A stretch of DNA of 40,310 nucleotides, from NCBI GenBank assembly GCA_026984835.1, contig JALSRI010000188.1:1-40310 (forward strand). Reading direction: 5' to 3'. This DNA is from Thiohalobacter sp. (GTDB lineage: Bacteria; Pseudomonadota; Gammaproteobacteria; DSM-19610). The translations under genes and the position numbers were made by a program. Shown piece by piece: positions 21,077 to 29,647 of the stretch; positions within the stretch are counted from its first letter, which is position 1, and the number at the start of each line of letters is the position of its first letter. Below the pieces are notes generated by a model. That model saw nothing but the letters and a program-made list of their open reading frames with translations, searched no databases and was not told the origin of the DNA.

Positions 21077-22420
21077 TCAAGTGGTCAGAATTCTCCACAG
21101 GTTGCTGTAGTCCTCCGCGATGCGGTTGTCAGACTCCCGCAGCTCCGCCATCTTGCGGCAGGCATACAGGACCGTGGTGTGGTCCCGGCCGCCGAAGGCA
21201 CTGCCGATCTCCGGCAGGCTGTGGCCGGTCAACTCCTTGGCCAGCGCCATGGCGATCTGGCGCGGCCGCGTGATGGAGCGCGTACGGCGCGCCGACAGCA
21301 GGTCGGCAACACGGATCTTGAAGTATTCAGCGACAGTTTTCTGAATATTGTCAATCGAAACCAGCCTGTCGTGCAGCGCCACCAGGTCGCGCAAGGCTTC
21401 CTTGGTGAACTTGAGGTCGATACCGCGGTTGGTGAAGCGGGCACTGGCGATCACCCGCCGCAGCGCTCCTTCCAGTTCGCGGATGTTGGAATGGATGCGC
21501 TTGGCGATGAAGAACGCCACTTCGTTTGGCAGCTCGACGCCGGCCTGTGCCGCCTTGTTGACCAGGATGGCTACCCGCGTTTCCAGCTCGGGCGGCTCGA
21601 TGGCGACGGTCAGACCCCAGCCGAAGCGCGACTTGAGCCGTTCCTCAAGGCCGTTGACCTCCTTGGGATAGCGGTCGCAAGTCAGGATGACTTGCCGCTG
21701 GCCTTCAAGCAACGCATTGAAAGTATGGAAAAATTCCTCTTGCGAGCGTTCCTTTCCGGCGAAGAACTGGATGTCGTCGATGAGCAGGGCGTCGACCGAG
21801 CGATAATAGCGCTTGAATTCGTTGATGGCGTTGTGCTGCAGCGCCTTGACCATGTCGGCCACGAAGCGCTCGGAGTGCAGATAGATCACCTGGGCGTCCG
21901 GGTTCTTCTGCACGATGAGGTTGCCCACGGCGTGCATCAGGTGGGTCTTGCCCAGTCCGACGCCGCCGTAGATGAACAGGGGGTTGTAGGCACCGCCGGG
22001 ATGGCCGGCGACCTGCAGCGAGGCGGCGCGCGCCAGCTGGTTGGACTTGCCTTCGACGAAACTGTCGAAGGTGAAGGCCGCATTCAGGTTGCCGGTCGGC
22101 GGTGCGCGGCGCTCCCGGCGCCGCTCCTCGCCGCCGGGCGGCGCGGGCGCACTGGCAGGGGGCTCGACCGCCGGCGTGCTGCTGCCGATACCCAGCTCCA
22201 CCCGGATCGGGTTGTTGCTGTCGAGTTCCGCCAGCACGTCGCGAATGCTGCCGATGTAATGATCCCGGACCCAGTCCAGCACGAACCGGTTGGGCGCCAG
22301 CAGCTTCAGCGCCTGCGCATCCTCGATTGCGTGCAAGGGCAGTATCCAGGTCGTAAACTGCTGTTCTGGCAGCTCATTTTGAAGGTGGTCGAGACACTTT
22401 TGCCAAAGCGACGCGTGCAA
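21077..22420 (-). CDS. dnaA: Chromosomal replication initiator protein DnaA
   Basis: DnaA binds DnaA boxes at oriC, unwinds DNA and helps load the DnaB helicase. From TTG at 22420 the product has 447 residues. Domain I begins [21 protein letters not shown], followed by a proline-rich domain II (about 80-108). The AAA+ domain has Walker [10 protein letters not shown] (about 152-160) and Walker [10 protein letters not shown], and domain IV has the [17 protein letters not shown]-binding signature. TTG is chosen because similarity to other DnaA proteins begins there and AGAGGG lies 8 bases upstream. The frame is open a further 28 codons but that part is unlike DnaA and contains the promoter and a DnaA box. 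Confidence 0.97.
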   Translation of the reverse strand: MHASLWQKCLDHLQNELPEQQFTTWILPLHAIEDAQALKLLAPNRFVLDWVRDHYIGSIRDVLAELDSNNPIRVELGIGSSTPAVEPPASAPAPPGGEERRRERRAPPTGNLNAAFTFDSFVEGKSNQLARAASLQVAGHPGGAYNPLFIYGGVGLGKTHLMHAVGNLIVQKNPDAQVIYLHSERFVADMVKALQHNAINEFKRYYRSVDALLIDDIQFFAGKERSQEEFFHTFNALLEGQRQVILTCDRYPKEVNGLEERLKSRFGWGLTVAIEPPELETRVAILVNKAAQAGVELPNEVAFFIAKRIHSNIRELEGALRRVIASARFTNRGIDLKFTKEALRDLVALHDRLVSIDNIQKTVAEYFKIRVADLLSARRTRSITRPRQIAMALAKELTGHSLPEIGSAFGGRDHTTVLYACRKMAELRESDNRIAEDYSNLWRILTT

Positions 22421-22472
22421 CAGCTGTACCCTCTGCCAGAAGATTTCAGGGAAAGCCCGGTGAGAGCGGCCA

Positions 22473-22503
22473 AGTCTACCCCCGGCCGCCGCACTTATCC
22501 ACA
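22473..22503 (-). promoter_or_regulatory. Candidate dnaA promoter with overlapping DnaA box
   Basis: On the minus strand TGGATA (22501-22496), a 17-base spacer and TAGACT (22478-22473) form a moderate sigma-70 promoter, each hexamer 4 of 6. A perfect DnaA box occupies 22495-22503 and covers the -35 element. DnaA bound there would be expected to repress its own gene, as known in other bacteria. Confidence 0.5.
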
Positions 22504-22536
22504 CCCGGCGCGGCGGCCGACGTCAGGCCGCTGCGG

Positions 22537-22565
22537 TTGACAGTCGCGGCGACTGAAAGTACTCT
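22537..22565 (+). promoter_or_regulatory. Candidate rpmH promoter
   Basis: A perfect -35 TTGACA (22537-22542) is followed after 17 bases by TACTCT (22560-22565), a weak -10. Transcription would start near 22572, leaving a leader of about 57 bases before rpmH. Confidence 0.55.
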
Positions 22566-22579
22566 CCCCGCCCTGTTTC

Positions 22580-22606
22580 GCCCGCGCCAACGCGGGCTTA
22601 TTTACT
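22580..22606 (+). promoter_or_regulatory. Stem-loop with T-rich tail in the rpmH leader
   Basis: GCCCGCG, the loop CCAA and CGCGGGC form a perfect 7-base-pair stem (22580-22597), followed by TTATTTACT. This looks like an intrinsic terminator but lies between the predicted promoter and rpmH. It may be an attenuator, or a 5' structure that protects the message. Confidence 0.5.
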
Positions 22607-22628
22607 TGTCACGGGACCTGATTGCGCC

Positions 22629-22763
22629 ATGAAGAGAACATTCCAACCCAGCAACCTGAAGCGCAAGCGTACGCACGGTTTCCGCGCCCGGATGCGCACC
22701 AAGGGCGGCCGCATGGTCATCAAGGCTCGCCGCGCCAAGGGCCGCGCGCGCCTGTCCGCCTGA
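22629..22763 (+). CDS. rpmH: 50S ribosomal protein L34
   Basis: The 44-residue, very basic product is ribosomal protein L34. It begins [19 protein letters not shown] and ends KGRARLSA, matching the family along its whole length. L34 is a late-assembling protein of the large subunit. It is the first gene of the rpmH-rnpA-yidD-yidC run, divergent from dnaA, the standard gammaproteobacterial arrangement next to the origin. Confidence 0.98.
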   Translation: MKRTFQPSNLKRKRTHGFRARMRTKGGRMVIKARRAKGRARLSA

Positions 22764-22776
22764 GTCAGCCGATTTC

Positions 22777-23157
22777 TTGAGCGTCGCAGCGACGCGCTAC
22801 CCACGTGCCCTACGGCTGCTGAAACCGGCTGATTTCCAGCGCGTCTTCAAGCAGGCCCGCTACAAGTCCGGCGATCGCTACCTGACGGTGCTGGCCCGGC
22901 CCAATGGCCTTGGCCACCCGCGGCTGGGCATGGCGATCTCGATCCGCAATGCCGGCAATGCCGTGGCCCGCAACCGGGTCAAGCGGGTCATCCGGGAGTG
23001 TTTCAGGCTCAGCCAGGCGCGACTGGATTCCCTGGACCTGGTCATCGTCGGACGCGCCGGCATCGCCACGCGCAGCAACCGGCAACTGGTCGAGTCGCTG
23101 CAACACCACTGGCAGAAGATCACGGACCATGCGCAGACTGATGTTATTGATGATTAG
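22777..23157 (+). CDS. rnpA: Ribonuclease P protein component
   Basis: RnpA is the protein cofactor of RNase P, which trims the 5' leader from precursor tRNAs. From TTG at 22777 the product has 126 residues. It shows the family pattern: a basic protein with [17 protein letters not shown] near the start, [10 protein letters not shown], and the signature [14 protein letters not shown] that contacts the RNA. The only earlier start-like codon that fits is the TTG, 13 bases after rpmH; the ribosome-binding site is poor, so coupling to rpmH translation is likely. The last 29 bases overlap yidD. Confidence 0.95.
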   Translation: MSVAATRYPRALRLLKPADFQRVFKQARYKSGDRYLTVLARPNGLGHPRLGMAISIRNAGNAVARNRVKRVIRECFRLSQARLDSLDLVIVGRAGIATRSNRQLVESLQHHWQKITDHAQTDVIDD

Positions 23158-23359
23158 CGGTTACCGAGTGCTGCTCAGTCCGCTGCTGGGCAACAACTGC
23201 CGCTATTACCCCACCTGCTCCTGCTATGCCCATACTGCCATCGAACGCTTCGGCGTACTGAAGGGCGGCTGGCTGGCGTTGCGCCGCATCGGGCGCTGCC
23301 ATCCCTGGCACGAAGGCGGGCTGGACCCCGTTCCGGAGAAGCACACCCCCCATGGATAA
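23129..23359 (+). CDS. yidD: Membrane protein insertion efficiency factor YidD
   Basis: The 76-residue product matches the YidD family: [19 protein letters not shown] as an N-terminal amphipathic helix, [19 protein letters not shown] with conserved cysteines, and the [15 protein letters not shown] motif. YidD is a small inner-membrane-associated protein that aids YidC-dependent insertion. The usual CxYxPTCSxY signature is intact. It overlaps both the end of rnpA and the start of yidC, so this run is tightly coupled. The larger open frame that begins upstream is not the gene; the ATG at 23129 matches the family start. Confidence 0.96.
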   Translation: MRRLMLLMISGYRVLLSPLLGNNCRYYPTCSCYAHTAIERFGVLKGGWLALRRIGRCHPWHEGGLDPVPEKHTPHG

Positions 23360-25016
23360 TCCCCGCGTACTGCTGTTCATCGCACTCTCGTTCCTGTTTC
23401 TGCTCCTATGGCAGGCCTGGATGGACGACTACGGCAAGCCGCCGCAACCGGTCGCCGGCCAGCAGGCCGTCGAGCAGGCGGGCGCACCCGGTGAGCAGGC
23501 GCCGCGGGTGGCCGCAGGTGAGGACCTCCCCAGCCACCAGCCGGCTACCGCCGCCGGCGAGGCGCCGCCGCCGGAGACGGCCCGCCTGCAGAGCGGCCAG
23601 CGCGTCGATATCCGCACCGATCTGATCCACGCCGAAGTCGACAGCCGCGGCGGCGACCTGCGGGTCCTGGACCTTTTGGCCTATCCCGAAACCACTGCAC
23701 CCGACAGTCCGCCGTTCCGGCTCCTGGACGATCGGGGCCCGGAACTGTTCGTGGCCCAGTCCGGGCTGCGCGCCGCCGCCGGAGACGAGCCGACCCATCA
23801 CGCCGACTACCGGGTGGAGCAGAGCCGCTACCGGCTGGCCGACGGCCAGGACGTGCTCGAAGTGCCGCTGCACTGGCGCAGCAAGACCGGGGTGGATGTC
23901 ACCAAGGTATACCGATTCCACCGCGGCAGCTACGTCGTCGACGTCGAGTACCGCATCGACAACCGCGGCACCGAGGCCTGGAGCGGCCGCCCCTACAGCC
24001 AGTTCCAGCGCACGGAACCGGAAAAAAAGAAAGGCGCGCAGTTCATTCGCACCTATACCGGTGCCGTGATCTACAGCCCGGAAGAAAAGTACGAGAAGAT
24101 CCCGTTCAAGGACATGAAGGAGCAGGACCTCAGCCGTGACATAACCGGCGGCTGGACGGCCATGATCCAGCACTATTTCCTGGCCGCCTGGATCCCCCCG
24201 GCCGACGAGACGGAACACTATTATTCGCGCGCGCTGCGCGACGGGCGCTACATCGTCGGCCTGATCGGCCAGCCCGCGGAGGTGGCCGCCGGCCAGCAGC
24301 GCCTGCTCACGGAACGCCTGTACGCCGGCCCCAAGCTGCAGGATCACCTCGCCGAGGTGGCGCCCGGTCTGGAACTCACGGTCGACTACGGCCTGCTCAC
24401 GTTCATCTCCGAACCCCTGTTCTGGCTGCTGGAGAAACTGCACGCCCTGTTCGGCAACTGGGGCTGGGCCATCGTGGTGCTGACCATGCTCATCAAGGCG
24501 GCCTTCTTCAAGCTCTCCGAGACCAGCTACAAGTCCATGGCCAACATGCGCAAGCTGGCGCCGCGGCTGCAGGCGCTCAAGGAGCGCTACGGCGACGACA
24601 AGCAGCGCCTCAACCAGGCCATGATGGAGATGTACAAGAAGGAGAAGATCAACCCGCTGGGCGGCTGCCTGCCGGTGCTGGTGCAGATCCCGGTGTTCAT
24701 CGCCCTGTACTGGGTGCTGGTCGAGAGTGTGGAGCTGCGCCAGGCGCCCTTCATCCTGTGGATCCAGGACCTGTCGGCCGCCGATCCCTACTTCGTTCTG
24801 CCGGTGGTCATGGGCGTGACCATGCTCATCCAGCAGAAACTCAACCCGGCGCCCATGGACCCCATCCAGGCCAAGGTCATGATGATCCTGCCCATCGTCT
24901 TCACGGTGTTCTTCGCCTTTTTCCCGTCGGGTCTGGTGCTGTACTGGGTGGTGAACAACACCCTGTCGATCGCCCAGCAGTGGGTTATCACGAGGCGGGT
25001 CGAGCAGGGCCGCTAG
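23352..25016 (+). CDS. yidC: Membrane protein insertase YidC
   Basis: YidC inserts and folds inner-membrane proteins, alone or with SecYEG. The 554-residue product is the long gram-negative form. The first membrane helix is at about 5-20, followed by a proline- and alanine-rich linker and a large periplasmic beta-sandwich (about 75-335). The conserved five-helix core includes [21 protein letters not shown], the cytoplasmic coiled-coil with [21 protein letters not shown], and [20 protein letters not shown]. The expected neighbour mnmE is not downstream; instead a convergent response-regulator gene ends 23 bases away. Confidence 0.98.
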   Translation: MDNPRVLLFIALSFLFLLLWQAWMDDYGKPPQPVAGQQAVEQAGAPGEQAPRVAAGEDLPSHQPATAAGEAPPPETARLQSGQRVDIRTDLIHAEVDSRGGDLRVLDLLAYPETTAPDSPPFRLLDDRGPELFVAQSGLRAAAGDEPTHHADYRVEQSRYRLADGQDVLEVPLHWRSKTGVDVTKVYRFHRGSYVVDVEYRIDNRGTEAWSGRPYSQFQRTEPEKKKGAQFIRTYTGAVIYSPEEKYEKIPFKDMKEQDLSRDITGGWTAMIQHYFLAAWIPPADETEHYYSRALRDGRYIVGLIGQPAEVAAGQQRLLTERLYAGPKLQDHLAEVAPGLELTVDYGLLTFISEPLFWLLEKLHALFGNWGWAIVVLTMLIKAAFFKLSETSYKSMANMRKLAPRLQALKERYGDDKQRLNQAMMEMYKKEKINPLGGCLPVLVQIPVFIALYWVLVESVELRQAPFILWIQDLSAADPYFVLPVVMGVTMLIQQKLNPAPMDPIQAKVMMILPIVFTVFFAFFPSGLVLYWVVNNTLSIAQQWVITRRVEQGR

Positions 25017-25039
25017 ACTCCCGACCGGACTGCGTACCC

Positions 25040-25969
25040 TCAGCTTTCCGGCTGACCGATCCGCTCGCCGAGAATCGTCTGGATCGCCACCGACGCCGCT
25101 GCCGTGCGGTTGCTGGCACCGATCTTGGGGTAGATCTGCTCCAGGTGCTTGTTCACGGTTCTCGGGCTCATGCCGAGGATTTCCGCGATCTCCCGGTTGG
25201 TCTTTCCATGCGCAAGCCACAGCAGCACCTCGGCCTCGCGGGTGGTGACGGACAGGCTGTCTTCCAGCACGGCGGGGTCGATCTCGACATCCGGAGACTG
25301 GATCTTCAGCAGGTATTCGTCCTCGCCCGACTGCTTGAAGTAGCACACCGTCAGTCTCCGCTCCGCACCGCGCAGGGGCAGTGCCAGGTTGTGCCCGGCC
25401 TGTCCGGTGGGCAGCCAGCGCCTGAGCCGGTCGCCGAGTTCCACCGCGCCGTCCGCCGCGCTGTGCCGGTAGCGGTCGAGCAGCGCCTGGGCCTCCGGCG
25501 TGGCCCACAGCAGCCTGCCGCGGCGATCAACGCAAAACACATACTGACGCATGGCATCCAGCACATTGCGTGCTTCCATCAGCATCCGCGTACTCTGGGT
25601 ATGCTGCTGGATGCGCACCAACAGTTCCTCTGGGTGGATCGGCTTGACGATGTAATCGTTGCCGCCCGCATCGAAGGCCTTGACGATGTGTTCGACCTCG
25701 CTCAGGCCGGTCATGAAAATGATCGGCGTCAGCGGCAGCTTCCTGCGGACCTCCCGGGCGCACTCGAAACCGTCCATCACCGGCATCACGGCATCCATCA
25801 GGATCACGTCCGGCGTGACCTGCTCCAGCACGTTCATCGCCTGCTGGCCATTCAGCGCAACCAGTACGGCGATCCCGGCCTCGTCCAGCGCCAGGTTGAT
25901 CATGCCCAGGGAGTCAGGGGAGTCGTCGACGACCAGCACGGTCGTCTTGCCCTTGAATTTGTGCTTCAT
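25040..25969 (-). CDS. Response regulator with receiver, middle and LuxR-type DNA-binding domains
   Basis: The 309-residue product has a CheY-like receiver (about 8-125, phosphoacceptor Asp59 in VILMDAVMP, conserved Lys109). A middle region (about 130-225) looks PAS-like, with VFCVDRRGRLLWATPEAQALL. The C-terminal helix-turn-helix (about 240-300) has LSVTTREAEVLLWLAHGKTNREIAEILGMSPRTVNKHLEQIY, here quoted in overlapping parts of the LuxR/NarL class: TNREIAEILGMSPRTVNKHL. It starts 6 bases after the stop of the upstream permease-kinase gene, so the two form an operon and a likely signalling pair. The divergent porin-urt-ure genes are the obvious candidate targets; this is inferred from position. 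Confidence 0.9.
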   Translation of the reverse strand: MKHKFKGKTTVLVVDDSPDSLGMINLALDEAGIAVLVALNGQQAMNVLEQVTPDVILMDAVMPVMDGFECAREVRRKLPLTPIIFMTGLSEVEHIVKAFDAGGNDYIVKPIHPEELLVRIQQHTQSTRMLMEARNVLDAMRQYVFCVDRRGRLLWATPEAQALLDRYRHSAADGAVELGDRLRRWLPTGQAGHNLALPLRGAERRLTVCYFKQSGEDEYLLKIQSPDVEIDPAVLEDSLSVTTREAEVLLWLAHGKTNREIAEILGMSPRTVNKHLEQIYPKIGASNRTAAASVAIQTILGERIGQPES

Positions 25970-25975
25970 AGGGAT

Positions 25976-28900
25976 CTACCCTTGCTTTCTTGCTTCTTCG
26001 ATGACATGGACGATGCCGTCCAGTTCGCACTTGTCGGTCAACGCCCTGAGCTTTTTCACCCAGGGGGAATCCGGTGCCTGCTTCTCCAGTCGTTCCAGCC
26101 AGTCGACCACACCTGTCAAATAACCGAGCCGGGCGGCGCGCTCCAGTTCCTCCAGCATCTCCGGGTCGGGCAGAAATCCCGGGCTGGCCGCTGCGTTTTC
26201 CGTCGGCGCTTTGTCTTCCTGTTCGGTGTCACACCAGCGCAGATCCAGGCAGCGCTGCAACTGCTCCAGCAGTTTCTCTATGCGTACCGGTTTGTAGATA
26301 TACGCCTCGAAATCCGTTTCACCCGGTTGTTTGCGGGCGTATTCGTAGGGATCGGCCGACAGGATGATGATCGGTTCCTCGAAGCCGCGCCTGCGGAGCT
26401 CGGCCAGCAACTGCCAGCCGTCCATGCCCGGCATGTTGATGTCCAGCAGGAACAGATCCACCGGATGGTCCTCGAGCAGCGCCAGGGCCTGTTCCGCCGA
26501 TGCCGCCTGATGCACCACGAAGCCCAGCGGATAGAGAAAATCACGAATCAGTTCGCGATGACTGTCTTCGTCGTCGACCACCATGATGTGGCGCGGCCGC
26601 CCCTCATAGCCGTGAATGCCGGCATTTTTCCCGGTCGTCACCACGCCGCCTGCCACGCCCGGCAGGAACAGACTCAGAAAGAATTCGGTGCCCTCCCCGG
26701 GACGACTCTTGAGCGCCAGATTGCCGCCCATCATTTCGATCAGAAGACGGCTGATCGACAGGCCGAGGCCGGTGCCGCCGATCAGCCGGGTCTGTTCGTT
26801 GCGCACGCGCTCGAAGGGTTCGAATATCCGTGATTGATCTTCCTCGGCAATGCCGATACCCGAGTCGCGGATCACGAAACGGGCGACCTGGTTGCGGTAG
26901 CTGATCGTCATCTCGACCCCGCCTTCGGGGGTAAACTTGATGGCGTTGGACAGCAGATTGAGCAGGATCTGCCGCAGGCGCTTCTCGTCCACGGACACGA
27001 AGCGGGGCAGTTCGTTCCGGCAATGAACCTCGAAGTTGATTCCCTTGTCTTCGGCCATGGGCCGGAACATATCCTCCAGCTCCTGGATCAGGGTGCGCAG
27101 ATCGACCGTGTCCCGGTGCAGCTCGAGTTTCCTTGCCTCGATCTTGGAAATCTCCAGCAGCCCTTCGATCACGTCCGACAGGTGTTCACTGCTGCGCCGT
27201 ATCACGGTGGAAATCCTTCGGGTCTTGGCATCCGCGCCGGCATCCATTTCCATCAAGCGGGCATAACCGAAGATGGTGTTCAGCGGTGTCCGGAGTTCGT
27301 GGCTGACCCCGGACAGATACCTCGACTTGGCCTTGTTGGCGGCATTGGCCGCATCCCGGGCCTTGGCGAGTTCCACGGCGGTTACCTCGTGCGCCATCAC
27401 CTCCTTCTGCATGCGTTCGGCCTGGAGCTGGATTTCGCTCAGCGCAAAGCGCGCGCTCTTCTGCGCCAGCACGTACAGCCAGATCAACACCCCGGTGACC
27501 AGCATCAGCAGGAAGAACACTTGCCACAACACATCACCGATCAGGTCCTGGCTTGCTGGTGCCTTGCTCTGCTGGGCATGGAACACGACCGACAACAGGC
27601 CGGCGATGATGCCGGCCGTCACCAGGAAGACCCCCAGGTAGTGGCCGGTGACGGAATGCAGGCGCCGGTTGATGAAGGCGGGCAGTATGCGTCCAAACAG
27701 GTCTGATGCCTGTGCGGCCAGATGGGCGTCCGGCCGGCACTGGTTCCCGCAGCGCGCATCCAGCGCACAACACAGGGAACAGATGGCGCCATCGTAGGTG
27801 GGACACCGGCTGATGTCTTCTGCATCGAACCGGTTTTCGCAGATCCGGCACTGTTGCCGGGCGCTGTCATGCGCCGGATCCTCTTTCTCGCGGCACAGAT
27901 AAAACCGGCCCCGGGTCAGCCAGGCGATGAGCGGCACGGTGAAAAAGGGGATCGACAGGGAGATGAAGGCCGCCAATGCCTCTGCCTCGGCACCGAAGAC
28001 GCCCGAGTTGGCGGCGATGCCGGCGCAGGATGCCACGAACATCGAGATCACCCCGACCGGATTGACGTCGTACAAGTGGCTGCGCCGAAACTCGATGTGC
28101 GACGGACTCAGCCCCAGCGGTTTGTTGATGACGAGGTCGGCCACCACGCTGCCGAGCCAGGCCACCACCAGGCTCGCGTAGGTGATCAGAATGGCTTCGA
28201 ACGCCTGGTAGAGCCCCAGTTCCATCAACATCAGCGCGATGGCGACATTGAATACCAGCCATACCACCCGCCCCGGATGGCTGTGGGTCAGCCGGGAAAA
28301 GAAGTTGCCCCAGGCGATCGAGCCGGCATAGGCATTGGTGACATTGATTTTCAGTTGTGAAATGACGACGAAGACGCCTGCCAGCCACAACGCCATGTCA
28401 GGATGGATCGTGATATAACCGAATGCCACGGCATACATGTGTGCAGGGTCACCCGCCAGCGCGGGCGACAGTCCCTGGTTCAGGGCCAGCACGGCCAGAA
28501 ACGAGCCGACGAACAGCTTGACGATGCCGAATACCACCCAGCCTGGCCCGGCACCTATCACCGCCATCCACCAGTATATCCGGTTCTTCCGGTTCGCCAC
28601 CGGCAGAAAGCGCAGAAAATCGGCCTGTTCCCCGTTCTGTGCGAGGAGCGGGAAAATGACGGCGGCGGCGGCACCGAACATCATCAACTCGAAGCCCTGA
28701 CCACCGCTTGCGGAGGCACCCCCGAAGGCCAGCCATTGCCGGAAGGCATCGGATTCGTACGCCGCGATGTAGACCAACGGCACCATCTGCAGCACCAGCC
28801 ACAGCGGCTGCGTCCAGGCCTGGAAGCGGGAAATGCGGCTGATGCCATGGGTCGCCAGCGGGATCACCACGACTGTGCTGATGACGTACGCCAGCGACAA

Positions 28901-29344
28901 CGGGATGTCCGCCACCATGTGGATGGCCATGGACATGATGGCCGCTTCCAGGGCGAAGAAAATGAACGTGAACGACGCGTAGACCAGCGAGGAAATCGTC
29001 GACCCGATATAGCCGAAGCCGGCGCCGCGGGTCAGCAGGTCGATATCCACCCCGTCGCGGGCGGCGTAATAGGCGAGCGGGAGCCCCGACAGGAAGATGA
29101 TGGCGCCGACCACCAGGATCGCCCACATGGCATTGGCAAACCCGTAGTTGAGGGTAATGGTGCCGCCGATGGCTTCCAGCGCCAGGAAGGAGACAATGCC
29201 CAGCGCCGTATTGGCGACCCAGCCCGCCGACCAGCGCCGCGCCCGCTTGGCGGTGTAACGCAGCGCATAGTCTTCCAGCGTCTCATTCGCGACCCACTGA
29301 TTGTATTCGCGCCGGATCCGCAGGGGATCCTTGTTCATGCTCAT
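25976..29344 (-). CDS. NCS1 permease-hybrid histidine kinase fusion
   Basis: This 1122-residue protein joins a transporter-like sensor to a kinase. Residues about 20-480 are an NCS1-type (purine-cytosine permease) domain with about 12 membrane helices, starting with ETLEDYALRYTAKRARRWS. A cysteine-rich segment (499-536) has pattern CxxC-x11-C-x7-CxxCC-x5-C-x3-C. Two more helices (about 566-628) lead to a coiled coil, HisKA with His682 in SHELRTP, and the ATPase domain (NLLSNAIKF, DSGIGIAEED, GTGLGLSIS). A receiver (about 918-1035, Asp968) and a helical tail follow. NCS1 proteins carry nucleobases, allantoin or hydantoins. Position beside urea genes suggests sensing of urea or a purine-derived precursor. 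Whether it transports is unknown. Starts at 29344 or 29338 are both possible. Confidence 0.9.
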   Translation of the reverse strand: MSMNKDPLRIRREYNQWVANETLEDYALRYTAKRARRWSAGWVANTALGIVSFLALEAIGGTITLNYGFANAMWAILVVGAIIFLSGLPLAYYAARDGVDIDLLTRGAGFGYIGSTISSLVYASFTFIFFALEAAIMSMAIHMVADIPLSLAYVISTVVVIPLATHGISRISRFQAWTQPLWLVLQMVPLVYIAAYESDAFRQWLAFGGASASGGQGFELMMFGAAAAVIFPLLAQNGEQADFLRFLPVANRKNRIYWWMAVIGAGPGWVVFGIVKLFVGSFLAVLALNQGLSPALAGDPAHMYAVAFGYITIHPDMALWLAGVFVVISQLKINVTNAYAGSIAWGNFFSRLTHSHPGRVVWLVFNVAIALMLMELGLYQAFEAILITYASLVVAWLGSVVADLVINKPLGLSPSHIEFRRSHLYDVNPVGVISMFVASCAGIAANSGVFGAEAEALAAFISLSIPFFTVPLIAWLTRGRFYLCREKEDPAHDSARQQCRICENRFDAEDISRCPTYDGAICSLCCALDARCGNQCRPDAHLAAQASDLFGRILPAFINRRLHSVTGHYLGVFLVTAGIIAGLLSVVFHAQQSKAPASQDLIGDVLWQVFFLLMLVTGVLIWLYVLAQKSARFALSEIQLQAERMQKEVMAHEVTAVELAKARDAANAANKAKSRYLSGVSHELRTPLNTIFGYARLMEMDAGADAKTRRISTVIRRSSEHLSDVIEGLLEISKIEARKLELHRDTVDLRTLIQELEDMFRPMAEDKGINFEVHCRNELPRFVSVDEKRLRQILLNLLSNAIKFTPEGGVEMTISYRNQVARFVIRDSGIGIAEEDQSRIFEPFERVRNEQTRLIGGTGLGLSISRLLIEMMGGNLALKSRPGEGTEFFLSLFLPGVAGGVVTTGKNAGIHGYEGRPRHIMVVDDEDSHRELIRDFLYPLGFVVHQAASAEQALALLEDHPVDLFLLDINMPGMDGWQLLAELRRRGFEEPIIILSADPYEYARKQPGETDFEAYIYKPVRIEKLLEQLQRCLDLRWCDTEQEDKAPTENAAASPGFLPDPEMLEELERAARLGYLTGVVDWLERLEKQAPDSPWVKKLRALTDKCELDGIVHVIEEARKQG

Positions 29345-29647
29345 CGACGGCTCAACACATCTGAAAGGCAGCCCGGGAACATGGCTGCTTCACCCGCGGA
29401 CCCTGTACCCAAGCCGGCACACGGATGCGGTATCCCCCTTAGTAACAAGTACTCCAATACCCCAACCACGGGGATTCCGCCATGCGTCATTTGACGTATA
29501 TCCCTGCGCTGGATTCCGGATTCTACCCCACTCCGCCTGCGAATAGACTCGGTGCCCATGAAAGCCGTCCGGTTCGCTCGCACGCTTTCCCTGGGGTTTG
29601 TTCGATCATCAACCGGCCGCCTGGCCACAACAACAGGAATTCGAAAA
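29345..29647. promoter_or_regulatory. Divergent control region between kinase and porin genes
   Basis: This 303-base gap should contain the promoters for the kinase operon (leftward) and the porin-urt-ure run (rightward). Visible structure includes the 18-base dyad at 29482-29499, AGTA-N5-TACT at 29442-29454, and a CCCC-N6-GGGG repeat around 29461-29473. By eye I found no sigma-54 promoter, no NtrC-type site and no convincing -10/-35 pair. An ATG frame open from 29552 runs into the porin gene but lacks a signal sequence of its own. Confidence 0.55.
29482..29499. promoter_or_regulatory. 18-base dyad, candidate operator
   Basis: ATGCGTCATTTGACGTAT has complementary arms AT-N-CGTCA and TGACG-N-AT around a 2-base centre. 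It is the strongest symmetry in the divergent gap, 149 bases before the porin start. The LuxR-type regulator encoded nearby would bind a dyad of about this size. No experimental support is available. Confidence 0.45.

Noticed and set aside
21091-21099. TTCTCCACA as a further DnaA box
   Set aside because: It has a mismatch in the core and lies within the dnaA coding sequence, so it adds little to the oriC case.
23406-26833. Long overlapping frames on both strands across yidC, the response regulator and the kinase
   Set aside because: yidC and the two-component genes explain this DNA fully; the other frames lack motifs.
29491-29519. TTGACG at 29491-29496 as a -35 element for the porin promoter
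   Set aside because: The hexamer 17 bases downstream is TTCCGG, which is not a credible -10, and the TTGACG is part of the dyad.
29345-29647. Sigma-54 promoter or NtrC site for the urea genes
   Set aside because: Reading by eye found no GG-N10-GC element with a TGGC start and no GCAC-N5-TGGTGC dyad, so direct NtrC control is not supported here.
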